A stretch of DNA of 64,000 bases, taken from the NCBI RefSeq assembly GCF_001723175.1, contig NC_064654.1, positions 1,674,001 to 1,738,000 on the forward strand, in the 5' to 3' direction. The DNA is from Penicillium oxalicum (taxonomy: Eukaryota; Ascomycota; Eurotiomycetes; Eurotiales; Aspergillaceae). Below are positions 46,882-57,884 of this stretch, piece after piece (the stretch's first letter is position 1; each line of letters opens with the position of its first letter). A program made the translations under genes and the position numbers. The notes below the pieces were generated by a model. That model had not been told where the DNA came from and ran no database searches. It saw nothing but the letters and a program-made list of their open reading frames with translations.

Positions 46882-48969
46882 ATGATTTGCGGATGACTTC
46901 CCCAAGCGATGCCGTGATGAATTTTTTTTCTTTTCAAACAACAAAAATGTTTTTTTGCTGGGATGGGAGCTAGACTATGCTGTGTAGTTGAGACAATACT
47001 ACATCCAGTTTCGTGACTCATGTCATTTCCTCCTCTTTGTTTTACCTCGTAGTGCTGTAAATTGGTTCATTGCTCCCCTCTTCAACCATAAAATCCGTAG
47101 CGCTCATATTTCCTTTCCTAATTTTGTCCTCTTTGTGGGCTGTCTCGGCTGCGTGAGATGTCTCACGATACTGGCGCTTGGCGACGGGGTGTCTTGGATT
47201 CCACTGTGCACCTTGCGCGGCGTCTTGCTCTAGCTTGGACCCGGCACAGCCCAAACATTCCTCTTACCAGCTCAACCTATGGATGAAGAATGATCGTTTG
47301 TCTCGAGTACTCCCCTAATCAGGTTTGTGCAGAATCTTTCTTATTTTCCCGTGTCAGTGTATCGCATCGCGCACTCGAATCGGACCGGACTTCTTGCTTC
47401 AAGTCACCTATAAGACTGGAACTGTGGTATCTGAACACATTGTTGTTCAGTCATCAACGCCTGCGTGCTTCCACATGACTCTGGATTCAGTTCAATATCG
47501 GGGACTCTCCCCCGCCCAAACAGAAGTGCATTTCACTTCAAGTCGACGTGAATCTTTTACTGGATATTGATGAGAACCTCCACCTGTCCCGCTGCGTCCC
47601 GGGCTGACGTGAACTTTTGACATGGTTCCATAGGTATTTAGTCGTGGAATTGGATTCAAGTTTGAGAGGGATAAAAAGGAATGGATCCTCTCGGACGAGT
47701 GTGTTATGTATTGAGCATTGATATTTCTTGCGTTGCGTACAATTAACCGATTATTGATCTGGTCTAGGTAGGTGGTAGGTTTGAGGGACCTGGATATATT
47801 GATGATGAACCAGTATTCATATCCACCTGTTCGATTCCTGCCGACATGAGAGGAATCGGGCTGGGTACAATAGAGGTATGTAGGTGGATTACCTGTTCTA
47901 TATAATTGATTCATGGAATGATGTTATTGTTTCTTGTATATCAATCGGACGTCACGGGAGATCAATAATAGAGTCGGATTCTAGAAGAGACCGATCAGGT
48001 GCTTCTTTTATATATTGGGATTCGGTTGTATCGTCGAGTATGTAGCACAGGTAGATGGTACTCGGGTCGATATATTTCATCCCACGTGGACGTTCCATGT
48101 AGGGTTGAGCATTGAACTCAATTCCAGTTGGTAGCCCTGAGTCGACGAAATATACCTATCAATGTATATGAAGCTCATGTAAATTTTCACGTGTTGCCGA
48201 GACGGCCTTTGGAGCAAATCCAACCTTGGTATTCGGATTAGGTTCTGGAGATCGTCTCCGAGTGGAATTCCCCTTATATTCCCTCAAAATATAATGTTGG
48301 AAACAGGTTCCAGCTCCAGCTCCCAGTGGATTGGTACATACCATATCTATCTGTCTAGTTGGATCCAATGATTTAATTGCAGATACCTATCTACCCACGG
48401 TAGTGGGGGGGGAGAGCAAGAGTAGGTATGCGAGCTTTAAGTGGGTGGAAGCCAGGGTAGTATGTGATTTCAGGATGGGGTATATATACATGAATGGAGG
48501 CTTAAACGTTCATGTGCTGTCCTGACTTTACTGTCGCATGAATGAAGGGTCAATATCGGAGTTATTATGTGGAAATCGGGCCGAATAAACTGGCTGGCCT
48601 GTTTAGCCATGTTGGAGATCTTAGAAGGTACCTACCTAACCCAATGGCGCGCGGTCAAGGAAGACTTGGAGGGCCATGCATCATCCACCTCACTATCGTG
48701 CAAAGAGCTGTATTCGGGCTGAGCTCAAGCTGGGTCGGGCACCTGTTATGCGAGACTGGAGTGATTCCGCCGTGTTAATTTCCAATCTTACTAGGCAGGT
48801 AGGAAACTTTATACGATCCACCCGAGGTCGATGTCGAATTTATTTTTGAAAAAAATAAACAAAAAAAAACAGTGGGAATTCCGGTTTTACTCATTCAAGG
48901 CATCCTCCATTCAATCATCATCTGGGGTATCGATATTAAACAGTCAAAACACATTCCGGCTCCGATGCA
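46882..48969. other. 2.1 kb convergent intergenic region
   Basis: TEF1 3' UTR on the left and NSE3 3' end on the right. The middle (47600-48500) is AT-rich with many TAGGTAGG-like and TATATA stretches. No ORF or structural RNA is supportable. G8 occurs near 48406. Confidence 0.5.
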
Positions 48970-49904
48970 TCAATCACTCTCCTCGTCTTCCCCCTTCACC
49001 GAACCATCCTCCTCGTCACTTTCCTCCTCGTCCTCATCTTCCGATTCCTGTGCCGTTGTAGCTCTTCTCAAGGATCGTCTCGGGGCTTCGCTAGATCGAA
49101 CTGCTTGTGCAGGTTCCCTAGTACTTTCTCTCGTAGCTGCTGGCGGCTGCTGCTGGTTCGACCTCCCCTCCCCATCATCGGCCTGCTGTGTCTCTTGAAC
49201 ACCTGTGATTCCCAGGCTCGCCCGGAGTCTCGACTCAAAGTCCGCTCGGGATTCCTGCTCCGCCCGCGTCAAATCGTCATTTGCAGCTCCGACGTGCGTT
49301 CCAGCACCAGTTCCGCGCCCGTGGCCGTACACTTCTCGCACCATGCCTGCCACCCCACCACTACCGACTTCGACCTTGCCCCGCGGCCCAACCATGAACT
49401 CAATGACTTCTTCGCCGCCGTCCATTTCCCTCGTCCGCACGAGATAGCTCTCTCGACATAGTCGCGCCAGTAACTTATCCGTCTTGTCAATCGGTGTGTA
49501 ATCGTCGGCGTTCATGCGACGCAGGTATCGGGTGAGTTTCTGTTCACCCAGTGACCCACCATTCAATGCGATGACGGCAATGATGAAGCTGTAGATGGCC
49601 ATGTAGGTGCTTTCGGTGTTGACTGAGGGTGCGTGCGTTGGCGGAAGAATGGCGGGTGTTCGATAAGCCGCTGGGAGGGTGCTGGTGAGAATCCAGGATT
49701 TGCTACTGGCGGAGGAGGGTTTTTCTGATTTTTGGGCGGCTGTGCGGAGACGTCAAGTATCGTTGGATTAGCAAAATGTTCTCCTTCTCCATAGCAAGGT
49801 CGAGGCAGTTCTTCAGTGGTCCGTGAAGGAGAGTTCAATGTTTAGAGTTGAAGAAAAGAGAATGTGCATTTCACTTTTTGTTGTACATCCACAAGAAACA
49901 GAAA

Positions 49905-49952
<48 letters not shown>

Positions 49953-50408
49953 CGCACTTACCCCGTCGTTGTGAAATTGTCACCTTCTCTCTCGCGGGCA
50001 ACTCGACCATCTCCATTCCAAACTTATTCCGCAAATGAAGCTGCGCCGCTTCGAAAACAGGCTTAAACTGCCGCGCACCCTGTTCACCCAGAACTTTGGC
50101 GCTGATGTCCGTCCGTCGGATGGGAAGACGCGCATACTCGCTTGCCAGCGCCAATCGCACCATCTTCTTCACCATGGTGTCGAGATTAGATGGTGCGCCA
50201 TTCTCGGTGTCACTGGCCGACATGTCTGGTGATGAGACGGCATCGCCGTCGGGGCGGAGACGCTGGGTCTGACTGGGTGCGATATCACCGTCGGGCTGAA
50301 GGATATACTTTGTCAGATCGGGGCGGAGATGGAAGTAGGAAGGGAAAGAGGGCGAGTGCCGGAGATGTTTGGTCTTACAGCGCGGCGTTTGCGGCCTTGT
50401 GTCGCCAT
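48970..50408 (-). CDS. NSE3: SMC5/6 complex subunit Nse3 (MAGE domain)
   Basis: Minus strand, exons 50408-50379 (MATQGRKRRA), 50295-49962 and 49739-48970; introns of 83 and 222 nt. 377 aa. The MAGE homology domain (about 55-260) shows KKMVRLALASEYARLPIRR, FKPVFEAAQLHLRNKFG and, after intron 2, SKSWILTSTLPAAYRTPAILPP, then YMAIYSFIIAVIALNGGSLG and EQKLTRYLRRMNADD. The tail is Gln/Ser-rich and very acidic, ending DEDEEESDEEDGSVKGEDEESD-like. Nse3 binds Nse1 (RING) and Nse4 and helps SMC5/6 load on DNA during repair. Intron 2 contains a (GA)20 microsatellite. The acceptor at 49739/49740 was chosen because it is the only one giving the SKSWILTSTLP continuation after an upstream in-frame stop. Confidence 0.88.
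49909..49948. repeat. (AG)20 microsatellite in NSE3 intron 2
   Basis: Twenty perfect AG units, starting 13 bp downstream of the intron's 5' splice site in transcript orientation, where they read as (CT)20. A CG-rich linker (CGCGCGC) separates them from the donor. Long CU runs near splice sites can bind polypyrimidine-tract proteins. Confidence 0.95.
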
Positions 50409-51210
50409 TGCGAGTGGCACGGTAGGGAGATGACTTCTGTGAGGGTGATTCTTTGTTCGGGGTGTGTAGGTCACCACGCAAATCATGCGCCTGGACCGGT
50501 GGTGTGGCCTCCAGTTCCCAGCGAGCAGCTCGACGCGACGCGACGATCGGTGCGTTCCAAATGGGCCCGATTCGAGCGCGAAGTGGTCCGTGCTTGCCCC
50601 GTTATCTATGGACGATGAAGATTTGGCTTGTGATGTCTCGAGGGGACCACTTTTGGGGGGAGATGTTCACGTAAAAATGCATTATTTCAAGTACGTCTCT
50701 AGATACTTAATCCAGACATTCTTTGAGGGCTTCAGTCAAGCATGTTGCCATCTGACAAGTTCTGAAGGTGATCTGGGTGCAAAAGGTCTGCGGGTGGTCG
50801 GGGCCAGATTCCGAAGCTGACGTTCAAATTCAATGCACGGGCGGAGGTGGGGTGAACGGTACATTCATCAGAGACATCGGTTGCTCGGAAGAAATGTCGA
50901 GGAGTCCAATGTGATGTCGGACTACATACAACCACCGAGGTGTACCTCCTGAGTTGTATTTGGAGAAACCAAGTCAAAAAGATTACCCCCTACAAGTCAA
51001 TTCACGAGAAATCCGGTGTATGTTATTATTCTTTTTCTTGCAAAACAGCCGAGAACCACCAAAGGAGGGGAAGGGAATAGTGCATGTCAATGGAACAGAT
51101 TAAGAACAAAGCAAAAGAACAGACAGTATCGATCAAGAAAAAAAAAAGGAAAGAGAAAAAAAAATTAACCAACGCCCCAGCGAAAGCGGATCAGGCGATG
51201 TAGCAGTTGA
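50409..51210. other. Intergenic region NSE3 upstream / CAP20-like 3' end
   Basis: It holds the NSE3 promoter and the 3' region of the next minus-strand gene. A-rich tracts at 51140-51170 probably lie in the 3' UTR. No ORF is supportable. Confidence 0.55.
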
Positions 51211-51831
51211 CTAGTGACTGTTGGCCTTCTCATTGATGACCTCCTTGGTCTCTTCCTTGGCCTTTTGGAACCAAGTCGTCAGATAGCTCAGCGATTCCGT
51301 GGAGAGCACCAAACTCGTTGTGATCAAGGCCTTGCCAGAAGCGACCACGCCGTCACCACCGCACTTTTTGTACTCGGACCCATAAGTTTGGAACAGATGC
51401 TGCTTGACGTCCCCGGCGACACGGATGGGAAGACCGGCCGTGTCGTAGATGGTCCCTCGAATCTTCTGGGTGTCCTCCCGGATAATGGGGAAGCGCGAGT
51501 CGATCTCGGTCAAGCCCTGGTCACCGATGGCGTCGGCACGAGCCAGATAAGGAGCGACATAGCTGTAGGGGGTCGAGAAGTAAGGAAGAACAGGCTTAGC
51601 AATGCGAGTGTAGGCCTGGTCACCCAGCTGGAGGGACTTGGCGCCATATGGGTTGCTCTTGAAGAGAGAGATGGAATCCGAGACCACCGGGTAGGAGGTC
51701 AGATGCTGGAGGCAAGAGTTACTAGACATCCTTGATTTATAACGGAAGGGGAGCATTCCGAAGGAAGGCGTGGATCCTACCTCGAGGAATTGAGAATGAG
51801 GCTTCTCGCCATTCACCATCGGTTGACTCAT
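51211..51831 (-). CDS. CAP20/perilipin-like lipid-droplet protein
   Basis: Minus strand, exons 51831-51781 (MSQPMVNGEKPHSQFLE) and 51705-51211; 75-nt intron (donor GTAGGA, acceptor TCCAG). 181 aa, about the length of Colletotrichum CAP20. The mature start of exon 2, HLTSYPVVSDSISLFKSNPYG, and later YGSEYKKCGGDGVVASGKALI are family signatures. CAP20 and Metarhizium MPL1 coat lipid droplets and affect lipid use and appressorium turgor in pathogens; in a mould the role is probably lipid storage. The intron is a multiple of three and stop-free, so unspliced mRNA encodes a 25-residue insertion. A second in-frame ATG 24 bases upstream (51855) would add MPHADSDN; 51831 has the better context (A at -3). 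Confidence 0.82.
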   Translation of the reverse strand: MSQPMVNGEKPHSQFLEVGSTPSFGMLPFRYKSRMSSNSCLQHLTSYPVVSDSISLFKSNPYGAKSLQLGDQAYTRIAKPVLPYFSTPYSYVAPYLARADAIGDQGLTEIDSRFPIIREDTQKIRGTIYDTAGLPIRVAGDVKQHLFQTYGSEYKKCGGDGVVASGKALITTSLVLSTESLSYLTTWFQKAKEETKEVINEKANSH

Positions 51832-54800
51832 ATTGTCAGAGTCTGCGTGGGGCATGAAGAAGGTGTTGGGAGCGGCAAGAAGAGGGAATATTCCTGATGG
51901 GAGGCGAATGAAACAATCGACGCGGGGGGAGGAGGGAGGGGGGAATTAAAGAACAAATTCGAAAGCAAGCCTTTTGCACACAAGGCCCGAGACGGAGCAA
52001 TATTAAGTACTAGGACCAGTGGTGATCAAGAAGTGATGTTGAAGAGGAAGAGAGAAAAAAAAGGAGAGGAATCACAGGCTGATCCAGTCCGTGGGTGATC
52101 TCGTTGTGTATACGCAGTTCTTTTTTACATGTGATCGCTGGATTGCGCATGCATTATGCAATTGGCCTCCTCGAGTCGGACTCGCCCAAAGACGGTCCCA
52201 GCACAATCGCATCATCTGTGCACCGCCAGTGCACTATGCACACAGGCACACATGCCACACCCTCACTCTCTCTTCTGGACAAAGGTCCAAGCCGAGTATC
52301 TCTTTTCTAATCTCGTACCTCCTGAGGGTCTCGATCTCCAAATGGCTCATCTGCCCTTCTCGCGCGCAATGCAGCCCGTCTGGAATTGAATTTAGGTCTT
52401 TGGCGCTCCCGCCCTGTGGCTGGCCATGCCATCATCCTTTCTATTTTTCCTCTCACACACCTTGATTCCGGGCAATGTTCGATTTGTAGAAAAGAGTAAA
52501 GTATGGCTCTCTGCCGAAATTTAAAACCCATCAAAAGCCAGGAAGAATACACACTCGTCCCGTTCGAGGCGTGCGGCACCTTGAGGATGATTCCTTGGTC
52601 AGGTAGACTGCTGAATTGATAAGCGCAAAGATTCACATGTGATTGCGGGTCTCACCGCGACGCCTCGACCGCATTCATCCGTACAGGAGCTCCACTCGAG
52701 CACCAGATGCGATGTGAGGACTCACTTGCCCCATCGGGAGAATCAACGATGGATCTTCTTTTTTCTTCTCGCAAGGCCCTCGCTTCGCCGGCAAAAGTCC
52801 AATCCACGCGATTGACCATCCAACCACAGTGGTAGTATGTGAAGCCAAAGCTACGTTGATCTGACCTCTCTGCGCGCAAACGACAGAGTTGCCGATCAAA
52901 CTGCCACCGAGGAAGAAAAGAAAATACTACCACAATCCCTGTCGTCTTCCTTTCCGTCTGGCTCGGCTTCATCCCCGGCTTCCCGTGGCCACCAGGCCGC
53001 CGCCAAATTGCCCGTGAGACTCTCAGAGTGCCCTCCGCCTGAGCTCGGCATCACCTGAAATTGAGGCCTCTACATTCTTCCCCTATGAGTGGAAAGTAGA
53101 GTAAGCTTTTCTCATCTCATCGAGCTCTCGCGCTCTTGACCGTCTGACTGTACGTTCATCGGTTCACTCGGACATTTTTTTTTCTCTCCCTCTGTTCTTT
53201 ACTCGGGTGAGTCGGTGCTCTGCTGACTTACCCACTTGCCCTTCATGGATGAAAGTGTCTACGAAACCATCCTTTTCGTATAGAACTCTAAGGACGGTCG
53301 GTACGACAAGAGCTTAATCCAGATCTCTGTTCTACAGACGCTGTTTCTCCTCAACTATTATTTCTTTCCTCTCTCTCTTATTATTTTTTTTTCACCCGCG
53401 GCTCAAGCCTGACTCGGCTCTGCGCCTTGACCCAGCTGACGGGTCCACGCTCCATCCGTGATGAAGCTTTGATCCTGCCTTGGTGTGCGGAAGACGAGAA
53501 CTGTACTGCTTCTCTACTGCCCTGTCCCAGTGTATATGGCAACTCTCTGGTCCGCACACTGTAGGTCCCCCCCCCCCCCCGGCTGGGATAGTTTCCAGTT
53601 TTCCTGCCTATTTCCCGATAGTGGACATGCCAAGAGTCACGCAGGGATAATTTTCTAGTCTTTTCTTGCGCCCACTTCGAATGCCCAGCCCGATGGACCG
53701 TGAGAGTCTCTGGTTTCTGGTTTAGAACGGAGATTGGACCGGGCCCTTCCACTCGGCCTCGGGAGGCTGTTCATACCCTAGGGTCTTTTTTTTCTTGCTT
53801 GGGGCGCAACTCGCGAGATGGATGATTCGTCTCTTTCATCCTCCGATCTTCGGCGGTTGAGAGGGAGGGTGCAGGTCCTCAGGAACTGGTACGAATGAAG
53901 AGTGTCCTCGAACATGAAACGTTTCGAATTGCTGCATGACTTGCAGCCCATCTTCCGTAGTGAGCACTGGAGCAGTGAGCAGTAAGCACTAAACAGTGAA
54001 ACACACAGCTGTTGCCGCTGCTACACTGCAATCATTCAATATCAATAGTGCTAACAACAAGTCATCATGGACGCTATCACATGCTCGGAGTAAAACCGAT
54101 AATATAGGAGTTGAAGAGGAGTGGTCTGCTTAGTCCCCGACCTACCGCGTACAGATCACTCGATAACGGCCAACCAAGATAGAAACCCAAGGTCCATCAC
54201 ATAGATTCTGGATCATGCCCGGCTTCCAGCTGAAGGCGTAATCAGGGGAGATTGGGAAGAACGCGGCTTGACGAGTCGGTTGATTCCATGTGAGATTGAC
54301 GCGATCGACCATTTGACCTGATCCAATCCCCGACTGACAACCTTCACACGGGCATGGGCCAGCCTTGTGAGACGCAAGACATATCCGTACTTTGTGGTCG
54401 ACGGTCCGCTGGTCGCATGGACTTTGATCTACATGCCAGAGCATGTGCGACTAGTATACTACTAGTAGTCTGGTGACGGAAGGATATACCTGCCACAAGC
54501 TTATACCACGCATAAGGTAGTAGCCCGTATAGTACTCGTAGTGCAGGTTGTTATTCTCACCATACGCTCAGTTCATTGTAATGATTTTCATGGTTCTGGT
54601 TCGTCTTCTCTTCCCGCAGGTCCGTGATAAGCTCGTGCCCATACTTGTGAGAGCGCGATCCAATCACGTCAACTTGATGATAGACATTCTTAGGTATAGC
54701 CCCCACGAATGCAAAACCGCTCTTCTTCTAATCCGGCAACATCATATTGGCATCAAGAGACGGAATACTTGAAGAAAGATGCATCACCTCAGTCCTTCCA

Positions 54801-56404
54801 GAATGAGCAACCCCGTTGAACTTCGAATCAAGTCCAATGTTGAGGGGGGTTTTAAGGCGCAGCTGGGTTGGCGATGCGTGGTCGCGAAGTCTGGTACTTT
54901 TTTCCCCCTTCAAGGATTAAAAATCTCTGATGATCATGCTTCTTGTCAAGTGATTCTGATCGGATTCGTCAGGGCTTCCACCCCGTTTATGTGAATATTG
55001 AGAATTCCACAGGTGTCACTGTGTTAATTTCAGCCCTGCTATGTGTCTAGCCTCTCTCTCTCCCCCTCCCTCTCTTTACCTGTGGAACTTGCACACCACA
55101 AGCCGATCGAGAATACTCCAAACATATAAGAGCTTGAAGGTATTTCTCCCTCGTGTATCTCTTCTTCATTTAGAAAATAGCAGTGCAGTCAATTGAACGA
55201 GAGCTATGGAATTCTTGCACTCTGACCATGTCGATTTGAATCCTTACAGGTTCGTCAAGTCTGGTCATCAGCCAGTTACACTGGTCTCGTTTACCTGCAA
55301 CTTGCCCTATCTACCAATGACCTGGACTCACTTCGGTTACCTTAATTCCTGTATTCCCCACGGTGGCCGAGCAAGCTTCGACAGTGGCTGATGGGCGGAG
55401 GCCCAACAGATCTCATCTAGCCTCAAGACTTCCGGGGACGACACTAGAACCTGTCAGAAATGGAAACGGCAATGAGGACCAATCGCAGATCAAAGCCAGG
55501 TGTGTGCGGAGATTTCTTGTCTACTTGCATGGTCTATAGATCCGTACCCAAACGAGCTCGCCGATGCGCCGATTTTGCATGTCGAGGCTCGCATCAGCGT
55601 CCACGAGAGTCGAGAGCCTATTGTGCCGAGGAACACGGAGGTTGTGTTACCTAGGACTGCACGTTTGAATCTTAGGTTCAGTTGGGGATTATTATGGTAC
55701 CAGTGATTCATCAGCGACTTCATCCTCCAGGCACATGATAGGAAACGTCGTTTCGGTGTCGCATAGTGCTCCGAGAATGGCTTACTGTATATGAAGCAAA
55801 TATCATGCATGTTTTATCGTGGGGTGCTCAGTGGACGGGAACCCAGAAGGTTGGAAAACCAGCATCCAGTTGAATGGGAAATGCCAAATGTGTAAAACAA
55901 AGATAAACCTCATCTGACTGGGTATGGCTCCAGATCCTGAGTCCATAAGGTTGCTTCGCACATGGCCTCCAGATGATAATTATAACGCACTTGATCCGCT
56001 CGGACCCATGGAAAAGAAACCGCACAACGTGCAAACCAACATTCACTCGATCAACAAGTGAAATATAGCGCGCTATAGCGTCGTGCATACCCACAGTGAT
56101 CATCGGGTAGCTCGCGATGTACGTTGAAAAGCGATCGATCATAGACACTGTTTAGGCAAAGGACGCAGGTTGAAGAAAAAAAAAGTAAATGTTCATGTTT
56201 TGCATTTCATTGGAACGGTGACCATTTCTTTCCGGCACCGTCGTGCAAACTGGACTTCATCGATACATTCCCGATCCTGTTTCCAGCCAAGGTATATGCC
56301 TTCCAATCCATTGCAGGGACCGAATGTGCTCGATGATTTTTTCCCCTCGCCATGTCCCTTGACCCTTCGCGCTCATAAACGACAAAACGCCCGAGTAAAA
56401 CCGC
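51832..56404. other. 4.6 kb gene-poor region
   Basis: This is the longest right-hand stretch without a supportable gene. Frames are short, mutually overlapping and motif-free. Pyrimidine-rich blocks at 53100-53230 and 53330-53400 and a C14 run at 53567-53580 look like promoter or leader sequence, but no ORF of quality follows. An exact ACTACTAGTAGT palindrome lies at 54458-54469. A non-coding RNA or a gene degraded beyond recognition remains possible. Confidence 0.45.
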
Positions 56405-57186
56405 TTAGAAACCTGTGCAAGTAAGAAAGTCAGACATGTGAGCCGGCGGATAAAAGAGGTTGGTCGAATCCGAGAGAACGCAGAACTTTGTTCGCTCGAA
56501 TCGCAAAGGGCGTGAACATACGCAGAGGAGTGAAGAACCAGCGGTTCTTTCCGGAGGTGTAGCGGTCCTCAAGAGCCTTCTTGACGGTCTTCTTGGCGTC
56601 CTCACGCTGGGAAACCTCCTTGAAGGTGTCGTTGGAAACGGCACCCTTGAGGCCCTCGAGCTCGAGAGTGTAGCGAGTGGGCATCAAGTGGTTGTAGTTG
56701 ACGACCTTGATGAAAGGCTTGATGCGGCTGCGGCGGTCGACGAGCTTCTTGCCCATGCGGCGGGTAACCTTGAGGGGGTAGCGCTCGATACCGGCGACAA
56801 TGGCGTAAGGGAAGGGGTGCGCCTTGGAGCCAGTGTCGTTAGGCTGGACAATGACGACCTGCAGTGTCGGAAAAAATCGCAATGGTCAGCCGTTTCAATC
56901 CTTCACATCTCGAAAACGAAGATTCTCCATGTCCGTCCACTTTCTCGTTCCGCAATTTGCGTCGTTGGCCAGAAATCGTTCATCTTTCCACAGGTCTCTT
57001 GCTCGGCGCTCGTTTTGGACATGTCGGTGCATTGGAGGGGAAGAATCGGAGATCGTCGTACCTTCTTACCGGCGTAGCGGCCACGGGTAATGATGGCCAC
57101 ACGGCCAACTTTCATGACTGTCGCAACATCTTCATCAGCACGGAGTCGAACACAGTGGTCGGAAACAGCGAATACGTACACTTCAT
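56405..57186 (-). CDS. RPL27: 60S ribosomal protein eL27
   Basis: Minus strand, exons 57186-57180 (7 nt), 57117-57062, 56858-56522 and 56412-56405 (8 nt); introns of 62, 203 and 109 nt. 135 aa. Joining gives [20 protein letters not shown] at the start, then [25 protein letters not shown] and [11 protein letters not shown] at the end. The last exon encodes only the end of an Arg codon, Phe and the stop. Without that splice the frame would add 36 non-conserved residues, and without the first splice the conserved MKF start is lost. Phases sum correctly at every junction. eL27 sits near the peptide exit side of the large subunit. Confidence 0.95.
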
Positions 57187-57884
57187 TTTGAAGGTCCCGG
57201 TGGCGGCGAGGTTTTGGCGGGTGGTTTGTCGAGATGCGGAACAGTCGAGATCGAAGTGTTCGTTTTTTCGCTTGGGCGGGCGAAGGGTTCAGGGCAAGCG
57301 TGATTTGTGTGATGGGTCATGATTGGGTCTCTTACCGACCGTGGGGCACTATACCACTTACAGGCTATTTCCCCATTCGGATGAAGCGCTGTGAGCCGGA
57401 GGATCGATAGTCCGGGTGGAGGTTCAATTCTGCTCCATCTTTCACCGCCTGACAGACCGTCGTGTGAGAAAGTGGATACCGTTGGGCAAATGTCAGGCAG
57501 AAAATGGCCTTGTTTACATGACGACCGTGTCCGTGCCCGTTGCCCCCCACCGATTGCTTGTTGCTATGGAGCCCTCAACTGGCTTGATGATGTGGTGACC
57601 ACAGAGTGGTTCCTCTGGCTTGAACTCCACCTCCACTCTTGCTGTTATCAAAAGCAGATCTCCCGGTGTTGGATCTTTCTGTTCACCGTGCATTGCCTTC
57701 ATATTATTCCCTTCCTGATTCTTTTCGTTAGCGACGCTGCTGCTGTTGATATGACCTGACGACCTTCGATTTGATACCTGCACGCATTTGATTCGCACAT
57801 TCCGCAACTGTTTATTGTCAATACCTTCCTGAGACAGCTTAAGCTTTCTCTCTTCTCAGCCAACGCAATACACATTTATCCACT
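57187..57884. other. Divergent promoter RPL27 / scaffold gene
   Basis: 698 bp between start codons. No ORF is supportable. A pyrimidine-rich stretch (57843-57860) precedes the scaffold ATG. Confidence 0.5.

Noticed and set aside
45757..46944. 395-codon open frame antisense to TEF1
   Set aside because: It is a by-product of C-ending codon bias in EF-1alpha; the translation is Gly/Leu/Asp-rich with no domain, and the sense gene is certain.
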